Source: Bacteroidota bacterium (GTDB taxonomy: Bacteria; Bacteroidota; Bacteroidia; Sphingobacteriales; Sphingobacteriaceae). From it: a stretch of 64,000 nucleotides of DNA. Positions 26,067-36,240 of the stretch are shown piece by piece. The DNA is taken from NCBI GenBank assembly GCA_023450085.1, contig JAEXHI010000023.1, positions 62,001 through 126,000 of the forward strand, in the 5' to 3' direction. Each line of letters begins with the position of its first letter. Within the stretch, counting starts at the first letter, position 1. The notes below the pieces were generated by a model that was not told the DNA's origin, made no database searches, and worked only from the letters and a program-made list of their open reading frames with translations. Position numbers and translations under genes: made by a program.

Positions 26067-26747
26067 ATGAAACGCATTTTAATTCCAACGTTATTAGCCT
26101 TATTTGGTTGCACAGAGAGAGAAAGACCTATTGAAAAGTCTTCTTTAGACACACTGCATAAAGTGACAACACCCACCGTTAAACCTAGCATAGATACCAA
26201 TTACACGCCTCTATCTTTTAAGATTGACCGTTTAAACACCCTCACAATCAAGCGAGCATATAATGCTATGGGCAATCAATACCATCAAACATTTTTTTTA
26301 AATGATGAAAAAGTATTCACCGATACTTCAAATTATCTCGTTGAAGGAAGTAAATACAGCCGAATTATTATCGACAATGGCCAAGTGCTATTTTTTATGG
26401 AATGCGACGGGCGGCCCAATTTTGATTATTTGTCGGCATATAGCATCAATATAGAGGAAAAAAAAGTAACATATTTATCTTCAAGTGTTTTTGAAAACAA
26501 TTCTAAAAGTAAAACAATATCCTTCACTGACATTGATCGCGATGGTTTTATAGAATATGGCGGTTTTGACACTATTGAAGCTCATCCTCACCCCGACTCT
26601 ATGTACTATAATCCTTCTAGTTTTTATGAAATTAGAAATGGAAAGGTAAAATTCGATAGTGCTTTAGTAAAGAAACAGGACATCAAACTCAATGGCATAT
26701 ATCTTAAAAACCCTATAAATATTACCATAAGAAAACCAAAAAATTAG
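26067..26747 (+). CDS. Hypothetical lipoprotein
   Basis: The 226-aa protein starts MKRILIPTLLALFGC, with a lipobox at Cys15. The body is beta-rich and acidic, with one calcium-loop-like stretch (FTDIDRDGFIEYGGFDT near residue 152). I do not recognise a family. Direct repeats of the GCAAAGA type flank the gene on both sides, and it stands alone. It may have been inserted or duplicated as a unit. Confidence 0.65.
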   Translation: MKRILIPTLLALFGCTERERPIEKSSLDTLHKVTTPTVKPSIDTNYTPLSFKIDRLNTLTIKRAYNAMGNQYHQTFFLNDEKVFTDTSNYLVEGSKYSRIIIDNGQVLFFMECDGRPNFDYLSAYSINIEEKKVTYLSSSVFENNSKSKTISFTDIDRDGFIEYGGFDTIEAHPHPDSMYYNPSSFYEIRNGKVKFDSALVKKQDIKLNGIYLKNPINITIRKPKN

Positions 26748-26754
26748 AATGACA

Positions 26755-26791
26755 ACCGCAAAGGTTTTATGAGACCCGCAAAGAGCGCAAA
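26755..26791 (+). repeat. GCAAAGA-type interspersed repeat, right copy
   Basis: ACCGCAAAGGTTTTATGAG then ACCCGCAAAGAGCGCAAAG is a diverged direct copy of 25933-25969. The similarity extends a little upstream (ATTAGAAT in both). Confidence 0.6.
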
Positions 26792-26918
26792 GCTTTCGGT
26801 TATGGAGCTCATGATGGACAAAGCTTGCTATTTACACAAAACCAAAAATCCCAGCTACTTTACGTAACTGGGATTTTTAGATGATTCACTCTGCCTTTCG
26901 GAAGAATTAATTAAAGTT

Positions 26919-27800
26919 CTATTTACCTATTTTAACCCTTAGATAAACTTCAAAACTTCCATTGGTATAACTACCTAGCTGAGACGTGTTAGAAGTATAA
27001 AGGCCACTGATCAGGTATTTCTTTTTATAGTCCATACCAAAACCAAAGGTTGCATTTTTGCTACTGTGGTACATTGCCGAAAGCAAAATCTGTTGGTTAA
27101 CTACTGCCAGTTGCGCTCCTGCATCCCAAATACTATCATAGCCTGATATCGCTCTATAAGCCACTAATGGCTCTACTATTTCACCATTGATATCGGCACT
27201 TAACGGGATTTTATAGCTCACCGAAGAAAAGAACCTCGCTACATCTGCATATCTGGTATCATCACGTTTAAACAACTTGTTCAAATTTGGCAAAGCTGCG
27301 TTGATGGTTAACCTCTGATTGGTATAGGCTACTCCAAAATCACCATCAATATAGGTTTCACGCTCGTTATACATTCGTGATTGGGGATCATTTGGGTTAC
27401 CTACAATGTCTGAGGTATTTAAGTTCTGATTAGCAAAACCTAATGAAACTCCAAAATGCAGTTTATCATTATCGTTCAAGGGCAGGTGGTAGGCAAAACT
27501 GCCCGCCACCCTTGTTTGACGTTGAAGACCTGTTTTATCGTTCACAAAGTTAATACCCAAGCCTACCTTGTTGAAACCATGGTCAACGGTAACCGCCTGT
27601 GTAATTGGCGCCCCTGGAATATTGTTCCATAAGCTACGGTAACCGAAGTTAAGATTGGTCACATGCTCTGTCCCAGCAAAGGCTGGGTTGAGCTGGTATC
27701 GGTTATTGAAGTACTGCGACGACAATGGATCTAGTTGCGCTTTAGCGGTTATTGAACAAGCAATAATACCTACTAAAGCTAAAATCTTATGTACTTTCAT
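26919..27800 (-). CDS. PorP/SprF-family type IX secretion system membrane protein
   Basis: The 293-aa outer-membrane beta-barrel-type protein has the signal peptide KILALVGIIACSITAKAQ and the family opening SQYFNNRYQLNPAFAGTE. I chose ATG 27800, since the frame upstream opens only with TTG. The C-terminus (GSFEVYLRVKIGK) ends in an aromatic-rich strand. In gliding bacteria SprF is needed to export SprB. Here the gene directly follows the giant SprB-like gene with a 26-bp gap, so the two probably act as an exporter-substrate pair. Confidence 0.92.
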   Translation of the reverse strand: MKVHKILALVGIIACSITAKAQLDPLSSQYFNNRYQLNPAFAGTEHVTNLNFGYRSLWNNIPGAPITQAVTVDHGFNKVGLGINFVNDKTGLQRQTRVAGSFAYHLPLNDNDKLHFGVSLGFANQNLNTSDIVGNPNDPQSRMYNERETYIDGDFGVAYTNQRLTINAALPNLNKLFKRDDTRYADVARFFSSVSYKIPLSADINGEIVEPLVAYRAISGYDSIWDAGAQLAVVNQQILLSAMYHSSKNATFGFGMDYKKKYLISGLYTSNTSQLGSYTNGSFEVYLRVKIGK

Positions 27801-27826
27801 TTTATACAAATTAATTCTGTCCTTTA

Positions 27827-30800
27827 TTATTTACTTTCACGAACAATGGTGATAAAACCTCTTCTCTTCGCCTTACCAGGTCCAAAATCAACAATATAGA
27901 AGTAAGTTCCTTCCGCTAGCGGTGCTCCGTTCAAGGTTGCGTCCCAGCTATTGTCGTAGCTCTTTTTGCTATACAACACACGTCCGGCCTTGTCGAAGAT
28001 CTTCACTTCATTGTTTGGATACTGGTCAATATTCTCTATCACCCACTTGTCGTTTATTCCATCCCCGTTTGGTGAAATAATATTAGTTGCCACAACTACC
28101 TGGTAATCATCCCTTACTTCGATGGTAATGCTTTTGGTTTCATTACAGCCCGTAGCGTTGGTAACTGTTACCGTGTAAGTAGTAGTTACGCTAGGTCTCA
28201 CCGTAAGCGACGCAGTGTTTTGCCCGCTAATAATTCCGGCAGCATTTGCCCAAGCATAGGTACTACCTCCAGTTGCGGTAAGCACAGTGATTTCTCCCTT
28301 ACTTAACGACGCTCCCTTACTTGATGTAATATTTACAATTGGCAGGGCGTTAACGGTAAGCGTTCCGTTCTGGTAGGTAAACGCATAGTTAGCTGACACA
28401 CCTCCAGTGATACTGATTGGATAGGTATTAGCCACAGCACTTGCGTTAGCCGTAGTAGTCATTGTAGGTGCGGTAGCCACAGCACTTGCTGTTTCTCCGT
28501 TTACAAAACCTGTATAGCTTACTGTGAACGCTGGATTTGCTTGTCCATAGCAACGAGCTTTATCATCAGCTTTGGCTACCAACGTAGCTTTGTTCACCGT
28601 TAACGAACCATTTACATAATTTGGTTGATAGTTGGCAGAAGCATATCCCGCTGGCGTAATTACATAAGTACCGGCATTGATAGCTCCCTGTGCTGTTCCT
28701 GTGTAGCTTAGCGTTCCTGTTAAGCTGTTGGCAGCATTATCGCTACCCACAAAGCCGTTATAAGTTACACCGTTACCACCATTAAAGGCCAAACCATTAT
28801 AAGTTTTGCTAGCATTTACCGCAGTTACATCAAGCGATTTTTTAGTAATGGTTAAGTTATCTCCCACGTAAGTAATCGCATAGTTAGTGCTTAATGCTAA
28901 GCTATTTCTATTGATTGCGTAAGTTCCTACGTTCTCACCCGTAGTACGACTAAGCGAACCAGTAAAGCTATCGCCACTTACTAAGGCTGGGCTCACGGTA
29001 TAGGTTAAAGCTGGATCAGTACCACCATAAACCTTGCTCTTCGCTTCGGCAGTTACCGTAACCGCTCTAACTCCTACGATGATATTGGCAGGTGTATAGG
29101 TAATGGCATAATTGCTAGCGGTAAAGGTACCACCTACAGCTGCACTAGGCGTTACTGCGGCGTTATAAGTTGCTACTGCAGCGTTGGCAGCTGCACCTGT
29201 ACCGTAAGCCATGCTCACTGTACCTATGGTTTCACTATTTTTCAATCCACTTGAAACAAACGCGGTTGACCCAGTTACGGCAGTCAGCACATCACCGTAA
29301 GTTTTATTTACGTTATTAGCTGTAATGGTTAATGGAGCAGGTGTTACTGTACTCGAAACTGTTGCTTGGTTTACTGCAACAGCACCAGCACTGGTTAACA
29401 CAATGTTTCCATTGTATGAGCCTACTGCGGCTGTGTTTTTCAACCTTACATACACTGGTGTACTGGCAATCATACCTGCTGCACCTACCGTTACGGTATT
29501 GCTAAAGTTGGTATTGTTAGTACTTACCTCAAATCCAGCAGGAGGGGTTACCAAGATACCCGCGGTCATGTTTACACCCGAAACAGCAAACTGAGTTGAA
29601 GTTGATACTGTTCCGTAAACGGTGTTCAAAGCATTTAAGGTACCCGTTGCCGTAATGGTTGGCACCGTAATTACCGTAAAGGTATTGGTACTGCTGTATA
29701 CACTTGGATTTCCAGCCGCATCAGTAGTCAATGCTTTTAAGGTATGTGTACCATCAAGCAATGCAGTACTTAAGGTATAAGTCCAGTTACCACTTGGATC
29801 AACAGGGATGCTAGTGCTTACTGTTGCTGCATCAATTTGTAAACTTACAGTTGAACCGATTTCGGCAGTACCGTTAATGGCCGGAAGACCAGTATAAACG
29901 GTAGCGCCGTTAGCTACGGCTGTGATGATTGGCGCTGCTGGTGCAATACCATCAATCACGATATTTTTATTGGCGCCCAGTGATCCTGCAGCTCCTGGGG
30001 CTGGCAAGGTCAAAGTAGCATTATTATTTAGCGGATCTTTAATTGTTCCACCCGCCAAAGTCAAGGCAGTGGTAGAGGTATAATCAAGATTGGCAGTTTG
30101 GTTACCTGAAGCAACCGTGTATTGGAATGCAAGGGTAGAAGTTCCAGAGCCCGAATTGTACAAGGCATTGCCTCCCGAATTCAGCGCCAGTTGCGGCGTA
30201 CCTGTTACGGTTACCGGCATATGGAAATTCACCTGAACATTGATCACATCTCCTATTTTGTAGGTTCCGTTAGCGTTGCTGGCGGTTATGCCAGAAACAC
30301 CTGCTGGCTGGGTAATGGTAAAGCTGCGTGTGATGCTGCAATTGTTGGCATCGGTGATGGTTACCGTGTAAGTACCCGCAACAAGGCCTGTGGCCGTAGC
30401 AGCTGTACCTCCGCTTGGAGCCCATGAATAAGTGTAAGAGCCAATTCCACCACTTGCCGTTACCGTTGCCGAACCATTAGCTGCGCCGTATGCGGTAGCA
30501 TTGGTCTGGCTTGGCGTAGCCACAATGGCCGATGGCTGGGTCAGGGTAAAGTTCCTCGTCACTGTACAGCCATTGGCATCGGTAGCCGTTACCGAGTAGT
30601 TTCCAGCTACCAGTGCAGTGATGCCAGAGGTGGTCGCACCGGTTGACCATAGATAGGTATAAGGAGCAGTTCCACCGGTTGGGTTTATGCTGGCCATACC
30701 GGTTGCACCGCCGTTACAGGCAATACTGGTTTGGCTTGAACTTGCACTAAGTAGCATAGGCTGGGTAATGGTAAAGCTCTGTGTTTTTGTACAGCCGTTG

Positions 30801-33800
30801 GCATCGGTTACGGTTACCGTATAAGTACCTGCTACAAGGCCTGTAGCGGTTGCTGCTGTACCGCCACTTGGTGCCCACGAATAAGTATAGGTACCTGTTC
30901 CTCCACTTACGGTAACCGTAGCAGTACCGGTAGCTGATCCGTTGCACAACGCATTGGTTTGTGAAGACGTAATACTAAGTGCCGATGGTTGGGTAATGGT
31001 GAACGATTGGGTGGTTTGACATAAGTTGGCATCCTTAACGGTTACGGTATAAGTACCTACCGCAAGACCGCTAGCTGTTGCCGCAGTACCTCCTGTAGGT
31101 GACCATGAATAGGTATAGGCACCTGTTCCGCCGGTTACAGCAACCGTGGCAGAACCATTAGTGCCACCATTGCACGATACATTGGTTTGAGCACTAGCCG
31201 TAGCCACTAATACCGTTGGTTGTGTAATGGTAAACGACTGTGTTTTTGTACACAAATTGGCATCGGTTACCGTCACGGTATAAGTACCTGCTGCAAGGCC
31301 TGTAGCTGTTGCTGCTGTACCGCCACTTGGTGCCCACGAGTACGTATAAGCTCCGGTTCCACCGGTAACGCTAACTGTAGCCGTACCATTGGTTCCGCCA
31401 TTACAGCTCACATTGGTCTGTACTGGTGTAAGTACCAATGCAGGTGGCTGGGTAATGGTAAAGCTTCGTGTAGTTTGGCATAAGTTGGCATCGGTAATGG
31501 TAACGGTATAAGTACCTGCTGCAAGGCCTGTAGCTGTTGCAGCCGTACCACCACTTGGTGCCCACGAATAAGTATATGGACCAGTTGCACCACTTACCAC
31601 AACACCTGCAGAGCCGGTAGCCCCGCCATTACAAAGGATATCTGTTCTGATGGTGGTAACTGAGAATGCAGCTGGTTGGGTAATGGTAAAGCTTTGGGTA
31701 GTTTGACAATTGTTGGCATCGGTTACCGTTACGGTGTAAGTACCAGCCGCAAGACCAGTAGCCGTTGCTGCTGTACCGCCGCTTGGAGACCATGAATAAG
31801 TGTATGCTCCTGTTCCGCCAGTAGCGCTAACCGTAGCAGAACCGGTAGCAGAACCGTTACATAACACATTGGTTTGTGCCGATGCCGTAGCTACTAAAGC
31901 TGTAGGCTGGGTAATGGTAAAGCTTTGGGTTGTTTGACAGTTATTGGCGTCAGTTACGGTTACCGTGTAAGTACCCGCAGCAAGACCAGTAGCGGTAGCT
32001 GCTGTACCACCGCTTGGTGCCCATGAATAAGTATAACTTGGTGTGCCACCAGTTACTACCACAGTAGCAGTACCGTTTGAACCACCGTTGCATGATACAT
32101 TATTTTGTGTTCCTGCGGTGGCTACCAAAGCCGTTGGCTCAGTAATGGTAAAGCTTAGGGTTTTTTGACATGCATTGGCATCAGTTACCGTTACCGTGTA
32201 AGTACCCGCTGCAAGGCCTGTAGCGGTAGCTGATGTACCTCCTGATGGTGCCCATGAATAAGTATAACTTGGCGTACCACCACTTACGTTAACTTTAGCC
32301 GTTCCATTTGAACCGCCGTTGCATGACACATTATTTTGTGTTCCTGCCGAAAGCGTTAAAGCTGTTGGCTGGGTGATGGTAAATGATTTTATACCCTGAC
32401 AGCCATTGGCATCGGTTACCGTTACGGTATAAACCCCAACTGCTAAGCCTGTAGCTGTAGCATTAGTGCCTCCGCTTGGCGCCCATGAATAAGTATACGG
32501 TCCTGTTCCACCAGTTGGCGAAACTGTAGCCGTTCCGTTAGCACCGCCATTACAGCTCACGTCTGTTTTGCTGCCCGCAGTAGTATTTAAGGCCGATGCT
32601 GGCTGGGTAATCGTAAAAGTTCTTGTAGCTTGACAATTGTTGGCATCGGTTACCGTTACCGTGTAAGTGCCAGCCGCAAGACCAGTAGCCGTAGCTGCTG
32701 TACCTCCACTTGGCGCCCATGAGTAGGTATAAGCACCGGTGCCACCTGTTGGTGCTACCGTAGCCGTTCCGTTGGAGCCACCATTGCAGCTCACGTTGGT
32801 TGAACCGCCGCCTGTTGCCGCACTCAAAGCTGTTGATGGCTGGGTAATGGTAAAGGTTCTTGTAGTTTGGCAAGCATTGGCATCAGTTACCGTTACCGTG
32901 TAAGTACCAGCAGCCAGACCTGTTGCCGTAGCCGCAGTACCGCCACTTGGCGCCCATGAATAAGTATAACTTGGTGTACCACCCGTAGGTGCTACTGTAG
33001 CCGTTCCGTTTGAACCGCCAAAGCAGCTCACGTTGGTTTGGCCACCACCTGCTGAAGCGCTTAAGGCTGTTGGCTGGGTAATGGAGAAAGAACGAGTAGT
33101 CGTACATGCATTCGCATCGGTGATGGTAACCGTATAAGTTCCAGCCACCAATCCACTTGCAGTTGCGGCTGTACCGCCACTTGGAGACCAAGAGTAAGTA
33201 TACGGCCCAGTGGCACCGCTTACGGTAACACTAGCTGAGCCATTGGCTCCCCCGTTACAAGCAATATTAGTTTGCGAAGTTCCAACCGTAAATGCAGAGG
33301 GTTGAGTAACCAAAATCCCGGTAATTGTTTTAGTGCACGCGTTAGCGTCAGTAATCGTCACAGAATAGCTTCCTGCGGTTAAGCCTGTGGCCGTAGCGGT
33401 AGTTTGGCTACCTGTCGCAGCACTCCACAAATAAGTATATGGACCTGTGCCTCCGCTTGGTGTTACCGTTGCGGTTCCATTGGCACCTGCGTTACAACTT
33501 ACGTTAGTAACGCTTGTCGTGCCTGCTAACACCGTTGGCTGGTTAATGGTAAAAGTTCTCGTAGTTTGGCAGGCATTGGCATCGGTTACCGTTACCGTAT
33601 AGGTACCGGCAGTCAAGCCCGTTGCCGTTGCAGTAGTTTGATTACCTGCTGCGGCATTCCACATATAGGTATAGCCAGGCGTACCACCTGTTGGTGCTAC
33701 CGTAGCCGTACCATTGGAACCGCCATTGCAGCTCACGTTGGTTGAACCACCACCTGTTGCCGCACTTAAAGGTGTTGCAGGTTGGTTAACGGTAATGGTA

Positions 33801-35935
33801 CGGGTCATTTGGCAACCGTTAAAATCGGTTACTGTTACGGTATAGGTACCCGTTGCTAGACCCGTAGCGGTGGCATTAGTGCCACCACTTGGTGCCCATG
33901 AATAAGAATAAGGTGTTGTACCTCCTGTAGCATTAACTGTAGCGGTTCCGTTGGAACCGCCATTGCAGCTCACATCGGTTTTGCTAATGGTACCGCCTAA
34001 GGCAGCAGCAGGCTGATTTACGGTAGTGGTACGTGTAATTTGGCAACCATTAAAATCGGTTATCGTTACCGTATAGGTACCTGCCGCAAGGCCAATAGCT
34101 GTGGCATTGGTGCCACCGCTTGGTGCCCATGAATAGGAATAAGGAGTAGTTCCACCACTAGCATTCACCGTGGCGGTTCCGTTATTGCCACCGTTGCAGC
34201 TTACATCAGTTTTAGTAATGATACCGCCTAAGGCAGCAGCAGGCTGTGTGATGGTAAAAGTTCTTGTAGTTTGACAATTATTGGCATCCGTTACCGTTAC
34301 GGTATAAGTACCAGCTGCAAGGCCAGTAGCCGTAGCGGCAGTACCGCCGCTTGGAGACCATGAATAGGTGTAGCTTGGTGTACCACCGGTTGGTGCCACT
34401 GTTGCTGTTCCGTTATTGCCTCCATTACAGCTCACGTTGGTCGAACCACCACCGGTTGCCGCACTCAAAGCTGTTGCAGGCTGGGTAATGGTAAAAGTTC
34501 TTGTCACTTGACAATTGTTGGCGTCGGTTACTGTTACCGTGTAGGTTCCAGCGGCCAAACCAGTTGCCGTAGCAGCAGTACCGCCACTAGGAGCCCATGA
34601 GTAGGTATATCCTGGTGTACCACCAGTTGGTGCCACCGTGGCCGTTCCATTTGAACCACCATTGCAGCTCACGTTAGTTGAACCACCACCTGTTGCCGCA
34701 CTTAAAGCCGATGCAGGTTCATTAATGGTAAATGTTTTTGTAATCTGGCAACCAATGTTATCAGTAATCGCTACCGTATAGGTACCCGCCGCAAGGCCTG
34801 TAGCCGTAGCTGCAGTACCGCCACTTGGTGACCATGAATAGGTGTAAGGAGCAATCCCTCCGCCTAGCCCAGAAACCGTAGCTGAACCGTTTGACTGGCC
34901 ATAACAAAGCACATCGGTCTTTGATGTTGAGGCCGTCATATTACTGACACTTAAAGTTCCATTGTTGGTATTGGTAAAACAGCTTGCTGTTCCGTTTATC
35001 ACCTTAGCGCGATATTTGTAGCCGTGCATGGTGCCTATTGCCCCAATAATGTTCAAGGTAGCGGTGGTTGCATTAGAATATACGCCGCCGTTGGCAATGT
35101 CTACAAAGGTACCACTTCCCGTATCCACCTGCCATTGATAGCCAGTGGCCCCCGTTGCGGTGGCAGAAAAAGAAGTATTACCGTTTGCACAAATAGTTCT
35201 ATTTGGTGGGTTCCCAGTAATGACTGGTGCAGTACAAGCGGCGGTTTCAAACAAACGAATATTATCAAAAGCTATCGACCCAGGGGGGCCATTATTCACA
35301 AAAAATATGACACGCAAATCTAAAAGAGCTCCTGTACCGATAATATTTCCCGACATTTCTGTCAAAGCAGACGTTAAAATGGCACCGTCGCCAAGTTGAT
35401 CGCCATTGGTATCCACGGCCAAAGGTCCTCCAACTGCAGTATTATCATTTGGATAAAAAGAAATTGCCTTTACCCAAGCACCCCCATCAATTCTATATTC
35501 AACGTTCATGTAGTCTATATTCGGAGCAAAGAATGTCCCCTGAAAGACAGCACCTGAATTACCAGCGAATAATCCTTTAAAAGATAATCCAGTCTTCCCA
35601 GCAATGTTGATGCTCGACCAGGTTACCGACTGTTCCGCACCAATAGTCCCGTTGGTACAAGTAGGCCCCTTGTCAATGTCCATTGCAGCAAAGAACTTAG
35701 TACCTTCAAAGCTGTTAAAACTAACGGTACTCGTTAGGCCAGTTCCATCCATTCTTTTAAAATAAGCATTTGCATTAGGAGAGTTGCAAATAAACTCAGC
35801 TATGGAAAGAGCCCTTGTGCCAGATGAGGGAGCGCCCGAATCCTCGAAGGTATCCGACCAAAATTGTGTCTGTGCCATACTATTTATTGCAAATAGCAAC
35901 AGCAAGAGCATGTTAAAAAGATATTTTTTCTTCAT
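27827..35935 (-). CDS. Giant SprB-repeat adhesin with gliding-type T9SS C-terminal domain
   Basis: This 2702-aa secreted protein has a signal peptide (LFNMLLLLLFAINSMAQ) and a lectin-like N-terminal domain up to about residue 230. An Ig-like segment follows (CTAPVITGNPPNRTICANG). From about 330 to 1880 there are 20 SprB repeats of about 78 aa, each with VSCNGG...GTYTVTVTDAN-C. Next come Ig-like and TYGD-type MBG domains (four visible). The C-terminus (ISPNGDGINDKWVIENID through GTYFYIVDFGPGKAKR) is the gliding-associated type B sorting domain. It is likely a surface adhesin. PorP/SprF is encoded directly downstream. Confidence 0.94.
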   Translation of the reverse strand: MKKKYLFNMLLLLLFAINSMAQTQFWSDTFEDSGAPSSGTRALSIAEFICNSPNANAYFKRMDGTGLTSTVSFNSFEGTKFFAAMDIDKGPTCTNGTIGAEQSVTWSSINIAGKTGLSFKGLFAGNSGAVFQGTFFAPNIDYMNVEYRIDGGAWVKAISFYPNDNTAVGGPLAVDTNGDQLGDGAILTSALTEMSGNIIGTGALLDLRVIFFVNNGPPGSIAFDNIRLFETAACTAPVITGNPPNRTICANGNTSFSATATGATGYQWQVDTGSGTFVDIANGGVYSNATTATLNIIGAIGTMHGYKYRAKVINGTASCFTNTNNGTLSVSNMTASTSKTDVLCYGQSNGSATVSGLGGGIAPYTYSWSPSGGTAATATGLAAGTYTVAITDNIGCQITKTFTINEPASALSAATGGGSTNVSCNGGSNGTATVAPTGGTPGYTYSWAPSGGTAATATGLAAGTYTVTVTDANNCQVTRTFTITQPATALSAATGGGSTNVSCNGGNNGTATVAPTGGTPSYTYSWSPSGGTAATATGLAAGTYTVTVTDANNCQTTRTFTITQPAAALGGIITKTDVSCNGGNNGTATVNASGGTTPYSYSWAPSGGTNATAIGLAAGTYTVTITDFNGCQITRTTTVNQPAAALGGTISKTDVSCNGGSNGTATVNATGGTTPYSYSWAPSGGTNATATGLATGTYTVTVTDFNGCQMTRTITVNQPATPLSAATGGGSTNVSCNGGSNGTATVAPTGGTPGYTYMWNAAAGNQTTATATGLTAGTYTVTVTDANACQTTRTFTINQPTVLAGTTSVTNVSCNAGANGTATVTPSGGTGPYTYLWSAATGSQTTATATGLTAGSYSVTITDANACTKTITGILVTQPSAFTVGTSQTNIACNGGANGSASVTVSGATGPYTYSWSPSGGTAATASGLVAGTYTVTITDANACTTTRSFSITQPTALSASAGGGQTNVSCFGGSNGTATVAPTGGTPSYTYSWAPSGGTAATATGLAAGTYTVTVTDANACQTTRTFTITQPSTALSAATGGGSTNVSCNGGSNGTATVAPTGGTGAYTYSWAPSGGTAATATGLAAGTYTVTVTDANNCQATRTFTITQPASALNTTAGSKTDVSCNGGANGTATVSPTGGTGPYTYSWAPSGGTNATATGLAVGVYTVTVTDANGCQGIKSFTITQPTALTLSAGTQNNVSCNGGSNGTAKVNVSGGTPSYTYSWAPSGGTSATATGLAAGTYTVTVTDANACQKTLSFTITEPTALVATAGTQNNVSCNGGSNGTATVVVTGGTPSYTYSWAPSGGTAATATGLAAGTYTVTVTDANNCQTTQSFTITQPTALVATASAQTNVLCNGSATGSATVSATGGTGAYTYSWSPSGGTAATATGLAAGTYTVTVTDANNCQTTQSFTITQPAAFSVTTIRTDILCNGGATGSAGVVVSGATGPYTYSWAPSGGTAATATGLAAGTYTVTITDANLCQTTRSFTITQPPALVLTPVQTNVSCNGGTNGTATVSVTGGTGAYTYSWAPSGGTAATATGLAAGTYTVTVTDANLCTKTQSFTITQPTVLVATASAQTNVSCNGGTNGSATVAVTGGTGAYTYSWSPTGGTAATASGLAVGTYTVTVKDANLCQTTQSFTITQPSALSITSSQTNALCNGSATGTATVTVSGGTGTYTYSWAPSGGTAATATGLVAGTYTVTVTDANGCTKTQSFTITQPMLLSASSSQTSIACNGGATGMASINPTGGTAPYTYLWSTGATTSGITALVAGNYSVTATDANGCTVTRNFTLTQPSAIVATPSQTNATAYGAANGSATVTASGGIGSYTYSWAPSGGTAATATGLVAGTYTVTITDANNCSITRSFTITQPAGVSGITASNANGTYKIGDVINVQVNFHMPVTVTGTPQLALNSGGNALYNSGSGTSTLAFQYTVASGNQTANLDYTSTTALTLAGGTIKDPLNNNATLTLPAPGAAGSLGANKNIVIDGIAPAAPIITAVANGATVYTGLPAINGTAEIGSTVSLQIDAATVSTSIPVDPSGNWTYTLSTALLDGTHTLKALTTDAAGNPSVYSSTNTFTVITVPTITATGTLNALNTVYGTVSTSTQFAVSGVNMTAGILVTPPAGFEVSTNNTNFSNTVTVGAAGMIASTPVYVRLKNTAAVGSYNGNIVLTSAGAVAVNQATVSSTVTPAPLTITANNVNKTYGDVLTAVTGSTAFVSSGLKNSETIGTVSMAYGTGAAANAAVATYNAAVTPSAAVGGTFTASNYAITYTPANIIVGVRAVTVTAEAKSKVYGGTDPALTYTVSPALVSGDSFTGSLSRTTGENVGTYAINRNSLALSTNYAITYVGDNLTITKKSLDVTAVNASKTYNGLAFNGGNGVTYNGFVGSDNAANSLTGTLSYTGTAQGAINAGTYVITPAGYASANYQPNYVNGSLTVNKATLVAKADDKARCYGQANPAFTVSYTGFVNGETASAVATAPTMTTTANASAVANTYPISITGGVSANYAFTYQNGTLTVNALPIVNITSSKGASLSKGEITVLTATGGSTYAWANAAGIISGQNTASLTVRPSVTTTYTVTVTNATGCNETKSITIEVRDDYQVVVATNIISPNGDGINDKWVIENIDQYPNNEVKIFDKAGRVLYSKKSYDNSWDATLNGAPLAEGTYFYIVDFGPGKAKRRGFITIVRESK
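30300..34945 (-). repeat. Twenty tandem SprB repeats within the giant adhesin gene
   Basis: The period is about 232 bp (about 78 codons), with high nucleotide identity between many units. Nineteen units carry the paired cysteines. The last unit (TNATAYGAANGSATV, nearest 30300) lacks the first cysteine. Two units have a variant WNAAAGNQTT or WSAATGSQTT loop. This is a coding tandem array, prone to recombination and to assembly collapse. Confidence 0.92.
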
Positions 35936-36102
35936 TTTATATTGGTTTGCAATGATTTAACAATGAATTGATATATTTTTCTCGGTATTTTTCAATACTA
36001 TTTTAACCTATTGTAGACAATAAAATACTTTATATCCCGCCAACAAAGCGCTCCACTCAATGGTATGAATAGAAAGTATTTTCAGCTAAAATGGTTAGTT
36101 AA

Positions 36103-36240
36103 AGGACCCTTCCTGATCCTAAGGACCTTGGCCTTAACAAAGCTATTTTAACAACATTGGTAGTTGGTTGGGTTAATAAGTTTGGAGGTGCCAACAAAGC
36201 CATCATCCAAGCCGGAGAAAAGAAAAATTTTTTAAAATAA
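36103..36240 (+). pseudogene. Possible orphan 3' gene fragment
   Basis: A 45-codon stretch open between two in-frame stops reads like protein (LGLNKAILTTLVVGWVNKFG, then ANKAIIQAGEKKNFLK). It has no ATG. It may be a remnant of a lost gene, or chance. The rest of the 35936-37030 gap holds an imperfect hairpin (36692-36740, arms GACAAAGC/GCTTTGTC), a partial repeat copy from 36946, and otherwise nothing I can name. Confidence 0.25.

Noticed and set aside
30122..33191. Several ORFs of 60-107 codons inside the adhesin repeats on both strands
   Set aside because: Shadow frames of a G+C-richer tandem repeat; their translations are repeats of one another without protein character.
30300..34945. CRISPR-like regular spacing
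   Set aside because: The period is 232 bp, the repeat is a coding 78-aa SprB unit, and there are no short repeats with unique spacers or cas genes.
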